Source: Palsa-870 sp039935415 | GTDB lineage: Bacteria; Chloroflexota; Dormibacteria; Dormibacterales; Dormibacteraceae | DNA: 64,000 nt | Direction: 5' to 3' | NCBI GenBank assembly: GCA_039935415.1 | Contig: JBDTKH010000028.1 | Location: 1-64,000 of the forward strand | Shown: positions 34,247 to 41,718 of the stretch, piece by piece | Numbering within the stretch: position 1 is the first letter of the stretch | Layout of the letters: each line of letters opens with the position of its first letter | Notes under the pieces: model-generated | The model's input: the letters and a program-made list of their open reading frames with translations, nothing else | Database searches by the model: none | Told to the model about the DNA's origin: nothing | Position numbers and translations under genes: made by a program

Positions 34247-34663
34247 GTGCGCGTGTCAGGCGTGGCTGGGCCGGAAGCGGCAGGAGTCGCGGGGCGTACC
34301 TACCCGCCGGTCACCTTCGAGATCGAGCGACACCGCGCCGACGCATTCGCGAAAGCCATCGGCGCAGACCCGGCGGACGGCGTGCCGCCGACGTTCGCCG
34401 CGGTTTACTCGCTTGGCGTGACGGGACCGCAGCTGTTCGGCGACCCGGAGGCCGCGATTGATTTCGCCAGGCTGCTGCATGCAGAGCAGGAGTTCACGTG
34501 GACGCGTCACCCGAAGGGGGGCGAGACGGTGACGTCGCAGGGACGCGTCTCTTCGGACGTCACACGCCGCGGGATGCGGTTCGTCACGTTCGAGACAGAG
34601 ACCACCGACCACGCCGGCGATCCGGTGTGCCGCTCGAAGTCCCTGTTCGTGATCCGCTCGTGA
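34247..34663 (+). CDS. MaoC-like dehydratase N-terminal (FAS1/HadA-like) protein
   Basis: A 138-residue hotdog-fold protein: YPPVTFEIERHRADAFAKAI, VPPTFAAVYSLGVTGPQLF and LLHAEQEFTWTRHPKGGETV match the non-catalytic half of (3R)-hydroxyacyl dehydratases. Start GTG 34247. The next gene encodes the catalytic MaoC half and its GTG overlaps this stop by 3 bases, so the two would form a heterodimer, as in mycobacterial HadAB. It opens the fatty-acyl operon. Confidence 0.85.
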   Translation: MRVSGVAGPEAAGVAGRTYPPVTFEIERHRADAFAKAIGADPADGVPPTFAAVYSLGVTGPQLFGDPEAAIDFARLLHAEQEFTWTRHPKGGETVTSQGRVSSDVTRRGMRFVTFETETTDHAGDPVCRSKSLFVIRS

Positions 34664-35010
34664 CGCAAAGAGAAGTCACGTTCACCACGGAGCAGATTGC
34701 CGCCTATGCGGAGGCTTCCGGCGATCACAACCCGATCCACCTCGACGACGGTTTCGCGAAAACGGTCGGCCTGCCCGGCGTTATCGCCCACGGCCTTCTC
34801 CAGATGGGAATGATGGCGACAGCCGCGGCCGAGGCCGCCGGTGGCCCCCAGCACCTGAAGCGCCTGTACTGCCGGTTCGCCGGCATGGTCGTGCCAGGCG
34901 ACACGGTCATCTTCACGGCACAGCCGGACGGCCACGGCAAGCTGGCCCTGGCAGCCGTGAACCAGCGGGGCGAGCCGGTGCTGACTAAATCGTTCGCCGA
35001 GATCGGCTAG
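34660..35010 (+). CDS. MaoC-like (R)-specific enoyl/hydroxyacyl dehydratase
   Basis: A 116-residue hotdog protein. The catalytic pair is visible: Asp and His in ASGDHNPIHLDD, the R-hydratase signature. IAHGLLQMGM and FAGMVVPGDTV complete the family. It probably acts on 3-hydroxyacyl chains, with the preceding HadA-like subunit supplying the substrate tunnel. Start GTG 34660 overlaps the upstream stop; the stop touches the ATG of the acyl-CoA dehydrogenase. Confidence 0.9.
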   Translation: MTQREVTFTTEQIAAYAEASGDHNPIHLDDGFAKTVGLPGVIAHGLLQMGMMATAAAEAAGGPQHLKRLYCRFAGMVVPGDTVIFTAQPDGHGKLALAAVNQRGEPVLTKSFAEIG

Positions 35011-36207
35011 ATGCCTCTCGACTTCTCCCTCACGCCCGAGCAGGAGGCGATTCGCGATCTGGCGCACGAGTTCGCGGAAAAAGAGATCCGGCCGGTGGCG
35101 GCGCACTTTGACGAAACCGAAGAGTTTCCGTACGAGGTTGTGAAGAAGGCGCACAAGCTCGGGCTGACGCCCGCCGCGTTCATTCCCGAGGAGTACGGCG
35201 GCCAGGGCCTGGACTATCTGACAGAGCTCATGCTCAACGAAGAGTTGCACTGGGGGTGCGCAGGCATCGCGGTGTGCATCCAGTCCATGGCGCTCGCGAT
35301 GGCGGGCATCCGGTCGAGCGGCACCGAAGAGCAGAAGAAGCGCTGGCTGCCAGAGTTCACCGACCCGGACAAGCTCGTGCTCGGCGGACTCGGCCTGACC
35401 GAGCCTGACTCGGGGTCCGACGCGCTGTCCATGAAGACGCGCGCGACGCGCGTGAGCGACGGCTACGTGCTCAACGGCACCAAGCAGTTCTGCACCAACG
35501 GCGGCATCGCCGACTACCACGTGATCTACGCGAACACCGATCCGACCAAAGGGCCGGCCGGCATCGCGTCCTTTCTCGTCCCGAAAGGGACGCCGGGGCT
35601 GCGCATGGGGCGGAAGGAACAAAAGCTCGGCGTCCGCGCGAGCCACACGGCGCAGGTGATCCTCGAGGACTGCCACCTGCCGCTCGATCACCGGCTCGGC
35701 GGCGAGCCCGATGCCGACAACGCCGGGCCTGGCGCGCTGGGCGCGCTGATGACGCTCGAGGCGACTCGACCTGGAGTCGCGGCCGGCGCGCTCGGCATCG
35801 CCCGCGCAGCCTACGAGTTCGCTCTCGAGTACGCGCAGGATCGCAAGCAGTTCGGCAAGCCCCTGTGGCAGCACGAGGCGATCGGGTTCAAGCTGGCCGA
35901 CATGGCGATGAAGATCGACGCCGCCCGGCTGCTCATCTGGCGTGCGGGCTGGATGGCGACGCAGGGCATGCCGTTCGAGCGCGCCGAAGGGTCGATGGCG
36001 AAGTGCTTCGCGGCAGACGTCGCGATGGAGGTGACGACCGACGCGATCCAGGTCCTGGGCGGCTACGGCTACATCAAAGAGTACCCGGTCGAGAAGTGGT
36101 TCCGCGACGCGAAGATCTACCAGATCTGGGAAGGCACGGCCGAGATCCAGCGCCTGGTCATCTCTAGGGCCATCGCAGGATCGCGCAACACAATCAAGAT
36201 TAGTTAG
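35011..36207 (+). CDS. Acyl-CoA dehydrogenase
   Basis: A 398-residue FAD enzyme that introduces the alpha-beta double bond in acyl-CoAs. Signatures: GLGLTEPDSGSDALSMKT (flavin and substrate), DRKQFGKPLWQHEAIGF, QVLGGYGYIKEYPVEKWFRD and KIYQIWEGTAEIQRLVI, which contains the catalytic Glu. Length and start (ATG 35011, directly after the MaoC stop) are normal. Chain-length preference cannot be told. Confidence 0.94.
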   Translation: MPLDFSLTPEQEAIRDLAHEFAEKEIRPVAAHFDETEEFPYEVVKKAHKLGLTPAAFIPEEYGGQGLDYLTELMLNEELHWGCAGIAVCIQSMALAMAGIRSSGTEEQKKRWLPEFTDPDKLVLGGLGLTEPDSGSDALSMKTRATRVSDGYVLNGTKQFCTNGGIADYHVIYANTDPTKGPAGIASFLVPKGTPGLRMGRKEQKLGVRASHTAQVILEDCHLPLDHRLGGEPDADNAGPGALGALMTLEATRPGVAAGALGIARAAYEFALEYAQDRKQFGKPLWQHEAIGFKLADMAMKIDAARLLIWRAGWMATQGMPFERAEGSMAKCFAADVAMEVTTDAIQVLGGYGYIKEYPVEKWFRDAKIYQIWEGTAEIQRLVISRAIAGSRNTIKIS

Positions 36208-36210
36208 GTC

Positions 36211-36246
36211 ACTTCCCCATTTATGGGGAAGGTGGCCCGCAGGGCC
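36211..36246. repeat. REP-like palindromic pair
   Basis: Two perfect palindromes back to back in the 82-base gap: CTTCCCCAT-TT-ATGGGGAAG (36212-36231) and GGCCC-GCA-GGGCC (36234-36246). This is the layout of dispersed palindromic repeats. A transcript from the acyl-CoA dehydrogenase gene would pass through it; the second hairpin has no U-run, so it is not a standard terminator. Confidence 0.55.
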
Positions 36247-36289
36247 GGATGGGGCGGCGAACGCTTGCAGCAAACGATGGAGGGATAAA

Positions 36290-37129
36290 TTGTTCGATCT
36301 AACAGGCAAAGTTGCCGTCGTCACGGGTGCTTCACGCGGGCTCGGGCGGCAGGACGCGCTCACGCTCGCCCGGCAGGGCGCCGACGTGGTTATCACCGAC
36401 GTCCTTGTCGAGGACGACCCGGATTTGCAGAAGACGGCCGAAGCGCAGGGCAGCGTGCTGGCGCAGGTCGCGGTCTCGCAGGGCTGGGTGCACTCCAACA
36501 GCACCGCGGAAGAGATCCGCAAGATGGGGCGTAGGTCGCTCGCGATCAAGATGGACGTGACGAATCGGGACCAGATCCGCGACGTCTTCAAGAAGGTCAA
36601 GCAGGAGTTCGGCAAGATCGACATCCTGATCAACAACGCCGCGACGCTCGACCACACGGCACAAATCCCGAACCAGTCGTACGAGTTGTGGGATCGCGAC
36701 GTGAGGGTCAACCTCACCGGCGCGTTCAACTGCACGAAAGAGGTCTGGCCTTACCTGGTTGAGAACAAGTGGGGGCGCCTCATCTTCATGTCGTCGGTGG
36801 CCGGCACCCTCGGCGGATTCGGGCAGGCGAGCTACTCGTCGACCAAGGCGGCGCTGGTCGGGCTCGCCAAAACGGCCGCGCTCGAAGGCGGGCGGCACAA
36901 CATCACTTCAAACGCGATCGCGCCCGGCATCATCGAGTCGGAGGCCGGCAAGGCGGCGGCCGACACCAATCCCATGTACGAGCGGTTCAAGGCGCGCACG
37001 GTCTTCAAGCGCTTCGGCCAGCCCGATGACATCGCGAACACCATCGCCTTCCTCTGCTCGGACGAGGCGGGATACATCACGGGCTCGGTAATCGAGGTCG
37101 CGGGCGGCATTCCCCTGTTCACCGCCTGA
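36290..37129 (+). CDS. Short-chain dehydrogenase (3-oxoacyl reductase-like)
   Basis: A 279-residue SDR. Cofactor motif VVTGASRGLGRQDAL, NNAATLDH, catalytic Ser in FMSSVAG and the intact ASYSSTKAALVGLAK tetrad. An insertion of about 20 residues after the second strand (DPDLQKTAEAQGSVL) is longer than in FabG and resembles SDRs of multifunctional beta-oxidation proteins. Start TTG 36290 with GGAGGG 6 bases upstream. The stop overlaps the next ATG. Confidence 0.88.
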   Translation: MFDLTGKVAVVTGASRGLGRQDALTLARQGADVVITDVLVEDDPDLQKTAEAQGSVLAQVAVSQGWVHSNSTAEEIRKMGRRSLAIKMDVTNRDQIRDVFKKVKQEFGKIDILINNAATLDHTAQIPNQSYELWDRDVRVNLTGAFNCTKEVWPYLVENKWGRLIFMSSVAGTLGGFGQASYSSTKAALVGLAKTAALEGGRHNITSNAIAPGIIESEAGKAAADTNPMYERFKARTVFKRFGQPDDIANTIAFLCSDEAGYITGSVIEVAGGIPLFTA

Positions 37130-37929
37130 TGGGAGAGTGCGTCGACGTCAAACGCGAAGGCCCGGTCGCCCGCGTCGTCATGCACCGCAAGGGCAACAAC
37201 TCGATCGCGGAGGACCTGATGAGCGAGCTGGCAAACGCCTTCCACGAGCTGGGCGCCGACCAATCCGCTCGCGTGATCGTGCTGGCCTCCGAGTACGAGA
37301 AGTACTTCAGCGTCGGGGCCGACCTGACGGCCCTTGGCAGCATCGACCGCAGCGCCCCGGACGCGGAGGACCAGATCATGTCCTTCATGAGAAGGATGAA
37401 CGCGGACTTCTCGGCAATCGAGCGCTGCCCGAAGCCAGTGATCGCGGCGATCAACGGTCACGCGCTCGGCGGGGGCAGCGAGCTTGCCCTGTGCTGTGAC
37501 TACCGGGTCATGGTCGAGGACGGGCGCTCGAAGATAGGCCAGCCCGAGTCGGCACTCGGGATCATTCCCGGCGCGGGTGGCACGCAGCGCCTCCCGCGAC
37601 TGATCGGCAAGGCCAGGGCGATGCGCTACCTGATCGAATCGACGCGCCTGTCGGCGAGCGAAGCGGCGGCGGTGGGCTGGGTCGACACGGCCGTGCCGCC
37701 TGACGAGTTCCAGGGGGCTGTCGACGCGTTGGCCGCCCGGCTGGCGAAGGCTGCCACGTTCGCGATCGCGATGATCAAAGACGCGGTCGCGCGCGGCTCC
37801 GACCTGCCGCTGGACGAGGCTCTCGAGATCGAGACGGCCAACTTTGCGCGGGCGTCGCTGACGACCGACGCCGCGATCGGGATCATGTCGTTCCTGAGCA
37901 AGCAGGAGCCGGAGTTCACCGGGTCCTGA
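37129..37929 (+). CDS. Enoyl-CoA hydratase/isomerase
   Basis: A 266-residue crotonase-fold enzyme. The oxyanion-hole segments are present: YEKYFSVGADLTALG and NGHALGGGSELALCCDYR. Catalytic acids would be Glu in QPESALGIIPGAGGTQRLPR and the downstream position. It hydrates enoyl-CoA in the same module as the acyl-CoA dehydrogenase and SDR. ATG 37129 overlaps the SDR stop by one base. Confidence 0.92.
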   Translation: MGECVDVKREGPVARVVMHRKGNNSIAEDLMSELANAFHELGADQSARVIVLASEYEKYFSVGADLTALGSIDRSAPDAEDQIMSFMRRMNADFSAIERCPKPVIAAINGHALGGGSELALCCDYRVMVEDGRSKIGQPESALGIIPGAGGTQRLPRLIGKARAMRYLIESTRLSASEAAAVGWVDTAVPPDEFQGAVDALAARLAKAATFAIAMIKDAVARGSDLPLDEALEIETANFARASLTTDAAIGIMSFLSKQEPEFTGS

Positions 37930-38009
37930 CCCTGTTGTCGAATTCGGCGGCTTCCGATCGTCGTAAAGGATGACCCGGCACCAATGACCGCCCGGCATGG
38001 AGGTTCGGC

Positions 38010-38165
38010 ATGAAGTACGTCCTGATGTTCGCCGGTTCGACAGATGAGCAGGCTCAGTGGGAGAAGCTGACCAAGGAGCAGCTCGAGCTGGCTTACGCCA
38101 ACGTCAACAAGTGGTTCGAGGAGTACGGAACCCCGCCGAGCGCGCACTGCTGGAGCGAAAACTAA
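38010..38165 (+). pseudogene. YciI-like gene, truncated to 51 codons
   Basis: ATG 38010 has a good ribosome site (GGAGG 7 bases upstream). It reads KYVLMFAGSTDEQAQWEKLT then QLELAYANVNKWFEEYGT, the first half of a YciI/DGPF-domain protein. The frame then changes to unrelated PPSAHCWSEN and stops at TAA 38163-38165. The second half of the domain is missing, and the next gene begins 5 bases later on the other strand. Deletion of the 3' end is the simplest reading. Confidence 0.65.
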
Positions 38166-38169
38166 AAGG

Positions 38170-38949
38170 CTAGTCGGCAGTCATTCCGAGCTGCGCTGAT
38201 CGACGCCGTACGACGTCGATCACGTCGTCCACCCGCTTGGTGTCGGCGCCGAGGACGCGGATGACGAGCTCCTTCGTCTCGAAGTTGGGGTATGAGCCCA
38301 CCGAAACGTCCGGGAACGACTGCTCGAGCTCTTTCATCAGCGGGTAGAAGCGGGCCTCGACCGCGAACATGAAGCGAAGCTCGCGGACGGTGGCGGCCGA
38401 CCCTTCGGCGAGGAACTGCGGCTCCAGCTCCTCTGTGAAGATGCCTTTCATCTCCAGCGGCACTCCCGGCAGCACGAAGAGGCGCTTCCCCTGCACCTCG
38501 TAGACGACGCCCGGAGCCATGCCGCGCTTGTTCTTGAATACGTGGGCGGGCTCTGCCGGTATGCGTGCCATGCGGAGATTGCCCTCGGTCACTTCCGGAG
38601 ACTCGAGCAGGCCTGCTTCGTGCATCCGCTTGACTCGCCGCTCGATCCGCGCGCGAGTCTCCTCCCAGACGACCAGCTCGCGGCCGAGGGCTTCCGCGAG
38701 AGATGCGAAGGTTCGGTCGTCGGGCGTCGGCCCCAGGCCTCCCGACAGGAAGACGTGAGTGACCTCGCCGTCCGCCAGCTCGCAGTGCACCTGCTCGACG
38801 ATCTCGCCGGGTCGGTCGCGGATCGCCGTCACTCGTTTGACCGGAAAGCCCAGCAGGCGAAGGCGCTCCGCCAGCCAGTGCGAGTTGGTGTCCAGCGTGA
38901 AGCCGCCGACCAGCTCGTCGCCGATCGCCACGATGGTGGAGGTGGGCAT
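38170..38949 (-). CDS. CinA-like molybdopterin-binding-fold protein
   Basis: A 259-residue protein: TIVAIGDELVGGFTLDTNSH and THVFLSGGLGPTPDDRTFAS are the MoCF/CinA N-terminal signatures; LFVLPGVPLEMKGIF follows. The C-terminal nicotinamide-mononucleotide deamidase domain of full CinA (about 410 residues) is absent. Such single-domain relatives may act as ADP-ribose pyrophosphatases. Start ATG 38949. It shares a palindromic -10 with the divergent acylphosphatase gene. Confidence 0.88.
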   Translation of the reverse strand: MPTSTIVAIGDELVGGFTLDTNSHWLAERLRLLGFPVKRVTAIRDRPGEIVEQVHCELADGEVTHVFLSGGLGPTPDDRTFASLAEALGRELVVWEETRARIERRVKRMHEAGLLESPEVTEGNLRMARIPAEPAHVFKNKRGMAPGVVYEVQGKRLFVLPGVPLEMKGIFTEELEPQFLAEGSAATVRELRFMFAVEARFYPLMKELEQSFPDVSVGSYPNFETKELVIRVLGADTKRVDDVIDVVRRRSAQLGMTAD

Positions 38950-38956
38950 TGCTGCC

Positions 38957-38966
38957 AGCTTAAGCT
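38957..38966. promoter_or_regulatory. Palindromic -10 shared by two divergent genes
   Basis: The palindrome AGCTTAAGCT contains TAAGCT on both strands. It lies 6 bases before GTG 38973 on the plus strand and 8 bases before ATG 38949 on the minus strand. Only 23 bases separate the two start codons, so both promoters must overlap here. Confidence 0.5.
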
Positions 38967-38972
38967 GCCTGG

Positions 38973-39245
38973 GTGGAGCGGTTGCACGGTGTGGTCCATG
39001 GCGATGTGCAGGGCGTGGGCTTTCGTTACTTCCTGGCGCGTGAGGGTCAGCGCCTCGGGCTGCGGGGCTGGGTGCGCAACCGAGACGAGGGCACAGTCGA
39101 GTTCGTCGCCGAGGGCAGGAGGCGTGAGCTCGAACGTCTCAAGCAGGCGGTCGAGCGCGGTCCGAGCATCGCGTGCGTCGAGCGGGTCGATGCGGACTGG
39201 ACTGCTGCGACGGGCGGCCTCGAGAGCTTCGACCCTACCGGCTGA
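38973..39245 (+). CDS. acyP: Acylphosphatase
   Basis: A 90-residue enzyme that hydrolyses acyl phosphates. The active-site signature HGDVQGVGFRYFLAREGQRL with its Arg, then LRGWVRNRDEGTVEFVAEG containing the catalytic Asn, is complete. Length is standard. Start GTG 38973. The pyrophosphatase gene follows after 68 bases on the same strand. Confidence 0.95.
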   Translation: MERLHGVVHGDVQGVGFRYFLAREGQRLGLRGWVRNRDEGTVEFVAEGRRRELERLKQAVERGPSIACVERVDADWTAATGGLESFDPTG

Positions 39246-39254
39246 CCCGGTTCG

Positions 39255-39260
39255 TATAAC
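39255..39260 (+). promoter_or_regulatory. Candidate -10 for the H+-pyrophosphatase gene
   Basis: TATAAC lies 53 bases before GTG 39314. In contrast to most genes here, this leader contains a hairpin (CTCGTC with GACGAG) and a purine-rich AGAGGGAGAGG ribosome site, so translation is probably leadered. Confidence 0.35.
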
Positions 39261-39313
39261 CTATCGCTCCGCGACTCGTCGTCCCGAATGACGAGGCAGA
39301 AGAGGGAGAGGTA

Positions 39314-41347
39314 GTGGACCCCAACACAGCGCTGTACGCGGTCGCCGGTGGGCTGGCCGCGGTCCTGTTCGCAGTCTATTTGATATACCTGGTCCTGCGC
39401 GTGCCGACGGGCAACGAGCGCATGCGGGAAATCGCGGCTGCGATCCAGGAGGGAGCTTCCGCCTACCTGAACCGCCAGTACATGGTCATCGCGATCATCG
39501 GCGTCGTCATCGCCGTGGTGATCGGCATCTTCATCAACCGGACAACGGCCGAGCTCTATGTCGTGGGCGCAATCCTCTCGGCTTCAGCCGGCTATGTCGG
39601 CATGAACATCGCCGTGCGCGCCAACGTCCGCACGGCGGAGGCCGCCCGCGGCGGCCTGAACAAGGCGCTCCAGGTCGCGTTTCGCGGCGGTGCGGTGACC
39701 GGGTTCATGGTGGTCGGTCTTGGGCTGCTCGGGGTCTCGGCCGCCTATCTCCTTTTCAAGGACATAGATGCCCTGGTCGGCCTTGCCTTCGGTGCGAGCC
39801 TTGTGTCGGTGTTCGCCCGGTTGGGCGGTGGCATCTACACCAAGGCTGCCGACGTCGGCGCTGACCTCGTGGGAAAGGTCGAGGCCGGCATCCCAGAGGA
39901 TGATCCGCGCAACCCGGCGGTGATCGCGGACAACGTGGGCGACAACGTCGGCGACTGCGCAGGCATGGCGGCGGATCTGTTCGAGACGTACGCCGTGACG
40001 ATGATCGCGGCGATGCTGCTCGGCTCGCTGCTCTTCAAGAACCAGGTCGGCTGGGTCGTCTACCCGCTGCTGCTCGGAGCGGTGAGCGTGGTCGGCTCGA
40101 TAGCAGGCAGCTTCTTCGTGCGCATCTTCAACCCGCGCTGGATCATGGGGGCCCTTTACGCGGGGCTGCTGGTCGCAGTCGCGATAGCCGTTGTCGGTTT
40201 CTATTTCGTGACCCAGTACATGACCGGGAACGGGTACCTGAAAGCCGGCGGCGGAGTGGGTGATCCAAACAACCTGTTTTTTGCGGCTTTGATCGGTGTC
40301 GTCATCACGGTGCTGATCGTGGCGATCACCGAGTTCTTCACCGAGACCGCTTACTGGCCCGTTCACCTGATCGCGAAGGCGTCGGTGACCGGCCACGCGA
40401 CCAACATCATCGCGGGCCAGGCCATCGGGATGATGTCGACCGCGCTGCCCGTGATCGTGATCGGAGTAGGCATCCTGATCAGCTACGCGCTCGGAGGGCT
40501 GTACGGAATCGCCATCGCGGCGACAGCGATGCTCTCGATGACCGGCATCATCGTCGCCATCGACTCCTACGGCCCCATCACCGACAACGCGGGCGGCATC
40601 GCGGAGATGGCCAAGCTGCCTGACGAGGTCCGCGGGGTCACGGACCGGCTTGACGCAGTCGGCAACACGACCAAGGCGGTCACCAAGGGCTACGCCATCG
40701 GGTCCGCGGGCCTGGCCGCGCTGGTCCTGTTCGCGTCCTACACGCAGGAGCTCGCCCGAGCCGGACACCCGACGAAATTCGAGCTGTCCGACCCGCTGGT
40801 CATCGTCGGCCTGTTCTTCGGCGGGATCCTGCCGTTCCTGTTCGGCTCGCTCGCCATGCTCGCGGTCGGCCGCGCCGGCGGCCTCGTCGTCGAGGAAGTA
40901 CGGCGCCAATTCCGGGACATTCCGGGGATCATGGCCGGAACGACCAAGCCCGAGTACGGCACCGCCGTCCGCATCGTCACCGCGGCCGCTCAGCGCGAGA
41001 TGATCGTGCCCGGCATCATCCCGGTGATCGCGCCGATCGCGGTCGGCTTCCTGCTCGGTCCGCGCGCCCTGGGTGGCATGCTCCTCGGGGCGATCGTGAC
41101 CGGCCTGTTCCTGGCCATCCAGATGACGAGCGGCGGAGCCGCCTGGGACAACGCGAAGAAGTACATCGAGGAGGGGCACCTCGGCGGCAAGGGGTCCGAG
41201 GCGCACAAGGCCGCGGTGACGGGCGACACGGTCGGAGACCCCAACAAGGACACCGCCGGACCCGCCATCAACCCTATGATCAAGGTGGTCAACATCATCG
41301 CCATCCTGATCGCCGCTGCGGTCGCCTCGAACTACCTGATCCACTAG
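39314..41347 (+). CDS. hppA: Proton-pumping membrane pyrophosphatase (K+-independent type)
   Basis: A 677-residue integral membrane enzyme with about 16 helices that couples PPi hydrolysis to H+ export. The catalytic loop DVGADLVGKVEAGIPEDDP and NPAVIADNVGDNVGDCAGMA are complete, as is DTVGDPNKDTAGPAINPMIK near the C-terminus. The K+-specificity position reads GNTTKAVTKGYAIGSA: Lys in place of Ala indicates the K+-independent subfamily. Start GTG 39314. Together with the PPi-type phosphofructokinase it points to PPi as an energy carrier. Confidence 0.95.
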   Translation: MDPNTALYAVAGGLAAVLFAVYLIYLVLRVPTGNERMREIAAAIQEGASAYLNRQYMVIAIIGVVIAVVIGIFINRTTAELYVVGAILSASAGYVGMNIAVRANVRTAEAARGGLNKALQVAFRGGAVTGFMVVGLGLLGVSAAYLLFKDIDALVGLAFGASLVSVFARLGGGIYTKAADVGADLVGKVEAGIPEDDPRNPAVIADNVGDNVGDCAGMAADLFETYAVTMIAAMLLGSLLFKNQVGWVVYPLLLGAVSVVGSIAGSFFVRIFNPRWIMGALYAGLLVAVAIAVVGFYFVTQYMTGNGYLKAGGGVGDPNNLFFAALIGVVITVLIVAITEFFTETAYWPVHLIAKASVTGHATNIIAGQAIGMMSTALPVIVIGVGILISYALGGLYGIAIAATAMLSMTGIIVAIDSYGPITDNAGGIAEMAKLPDEVRGVTDRLDAVGNTTKAVTKGYAIGSAGLAALVLFASYTQELARAGHPTKFELSDPLVIVGLFFGGILPFLFGSLAMLAVGRAGGLVVEEVRRQFRDIPGIMAGTTKPEYGTAVRIVTAAAQREMIVPGIIPVIAPIAVGFLLGPRALGGMLLGAIVTGLFLAIQMTSGGAAWDNAKKYIEEGHLGGKGSEAHKAAVTGDTVGDPNKDTAGPAINPMIKVVNIIAILIAAAVASNYLIH

Positions 41348-41359
41348 GAAGACCGGCGG

Positions 41360-41365
41360 TACACT
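41360..41365 (+). promoter_or_regulatory. Candidate -10 before the coiled-coil gene
   Basis: TACACT ends 10 bases before GTG 41376 in the 28-base gap after the pyrophosphatase gene. Confidence 0.3.
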
Positions 41366-41375
41366 CGTTCACGGG

Positions 41376-41705
41376 GTGGACGACTACCAGAAGGAGATCG
41401 CCGACCTCGAAGCCCAGGTCGAGCAGCTGGTAGAGGAGGAGGGCGACGCAAGGACCATCGCGGAGCTCAGCATGCAGCTGGAGATCCTCAAGGCGATCTA
41501 CTCGCGTGCGACCGACCTGCTCCAGCGAGGCAAGAAGGACGAGGACCTTCGGTACGGCCTGCGGATTCAGGGCTACGGCGAATGGACGATCGACAACGTA
41601 TATGCGTTTGTCTACGAGCGCTCGGTTGAGCTCGAGCCCAAGGCCCACAGCGCATTCGTCGGCGGCATCAAGAACGCCGACTTCGCCCTGATGCTCAATT
41701 CATGA
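41376..41705 (+). CDS. Small coiled-coil protein of unknown function
   Basis: A 109-residue acidic protein. Residues 1-55 are a predicted coiled coil (EIADLEAQVEQLVEEEGDAR); the rest is a compact domain (YGLRIQGYGEWTIDNVYAFV). I recognise no family. It is transcribed in the same direction as the pyrophosphatase before it and the acyl-CoA ligase after it (13-base gap, with AAGGGAGG for the ligase), so it may be an operon member. Confidence 0.65.
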   Translation: MDDYQKEIADLEAQVEQLVEEEGDARTIAELSMQLEILKAIYSRATDLLQRGKKDEDLRYGLRIQGYGEWTIDNVYAFVYERSVELEPKAHSAFVGGIKNADFALMLNS

Positions 41706-41718
41706 AGGGAGGATCGGC

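Noticed and set aside
39584..41344. A 586-codon minus-strand frame opposite the pyrophosphatase gene
   Set aside because: Antisense mirror of a highly conserved gene; composition (Asp/His/Arg-rich) and lack of motifs argue against coding.
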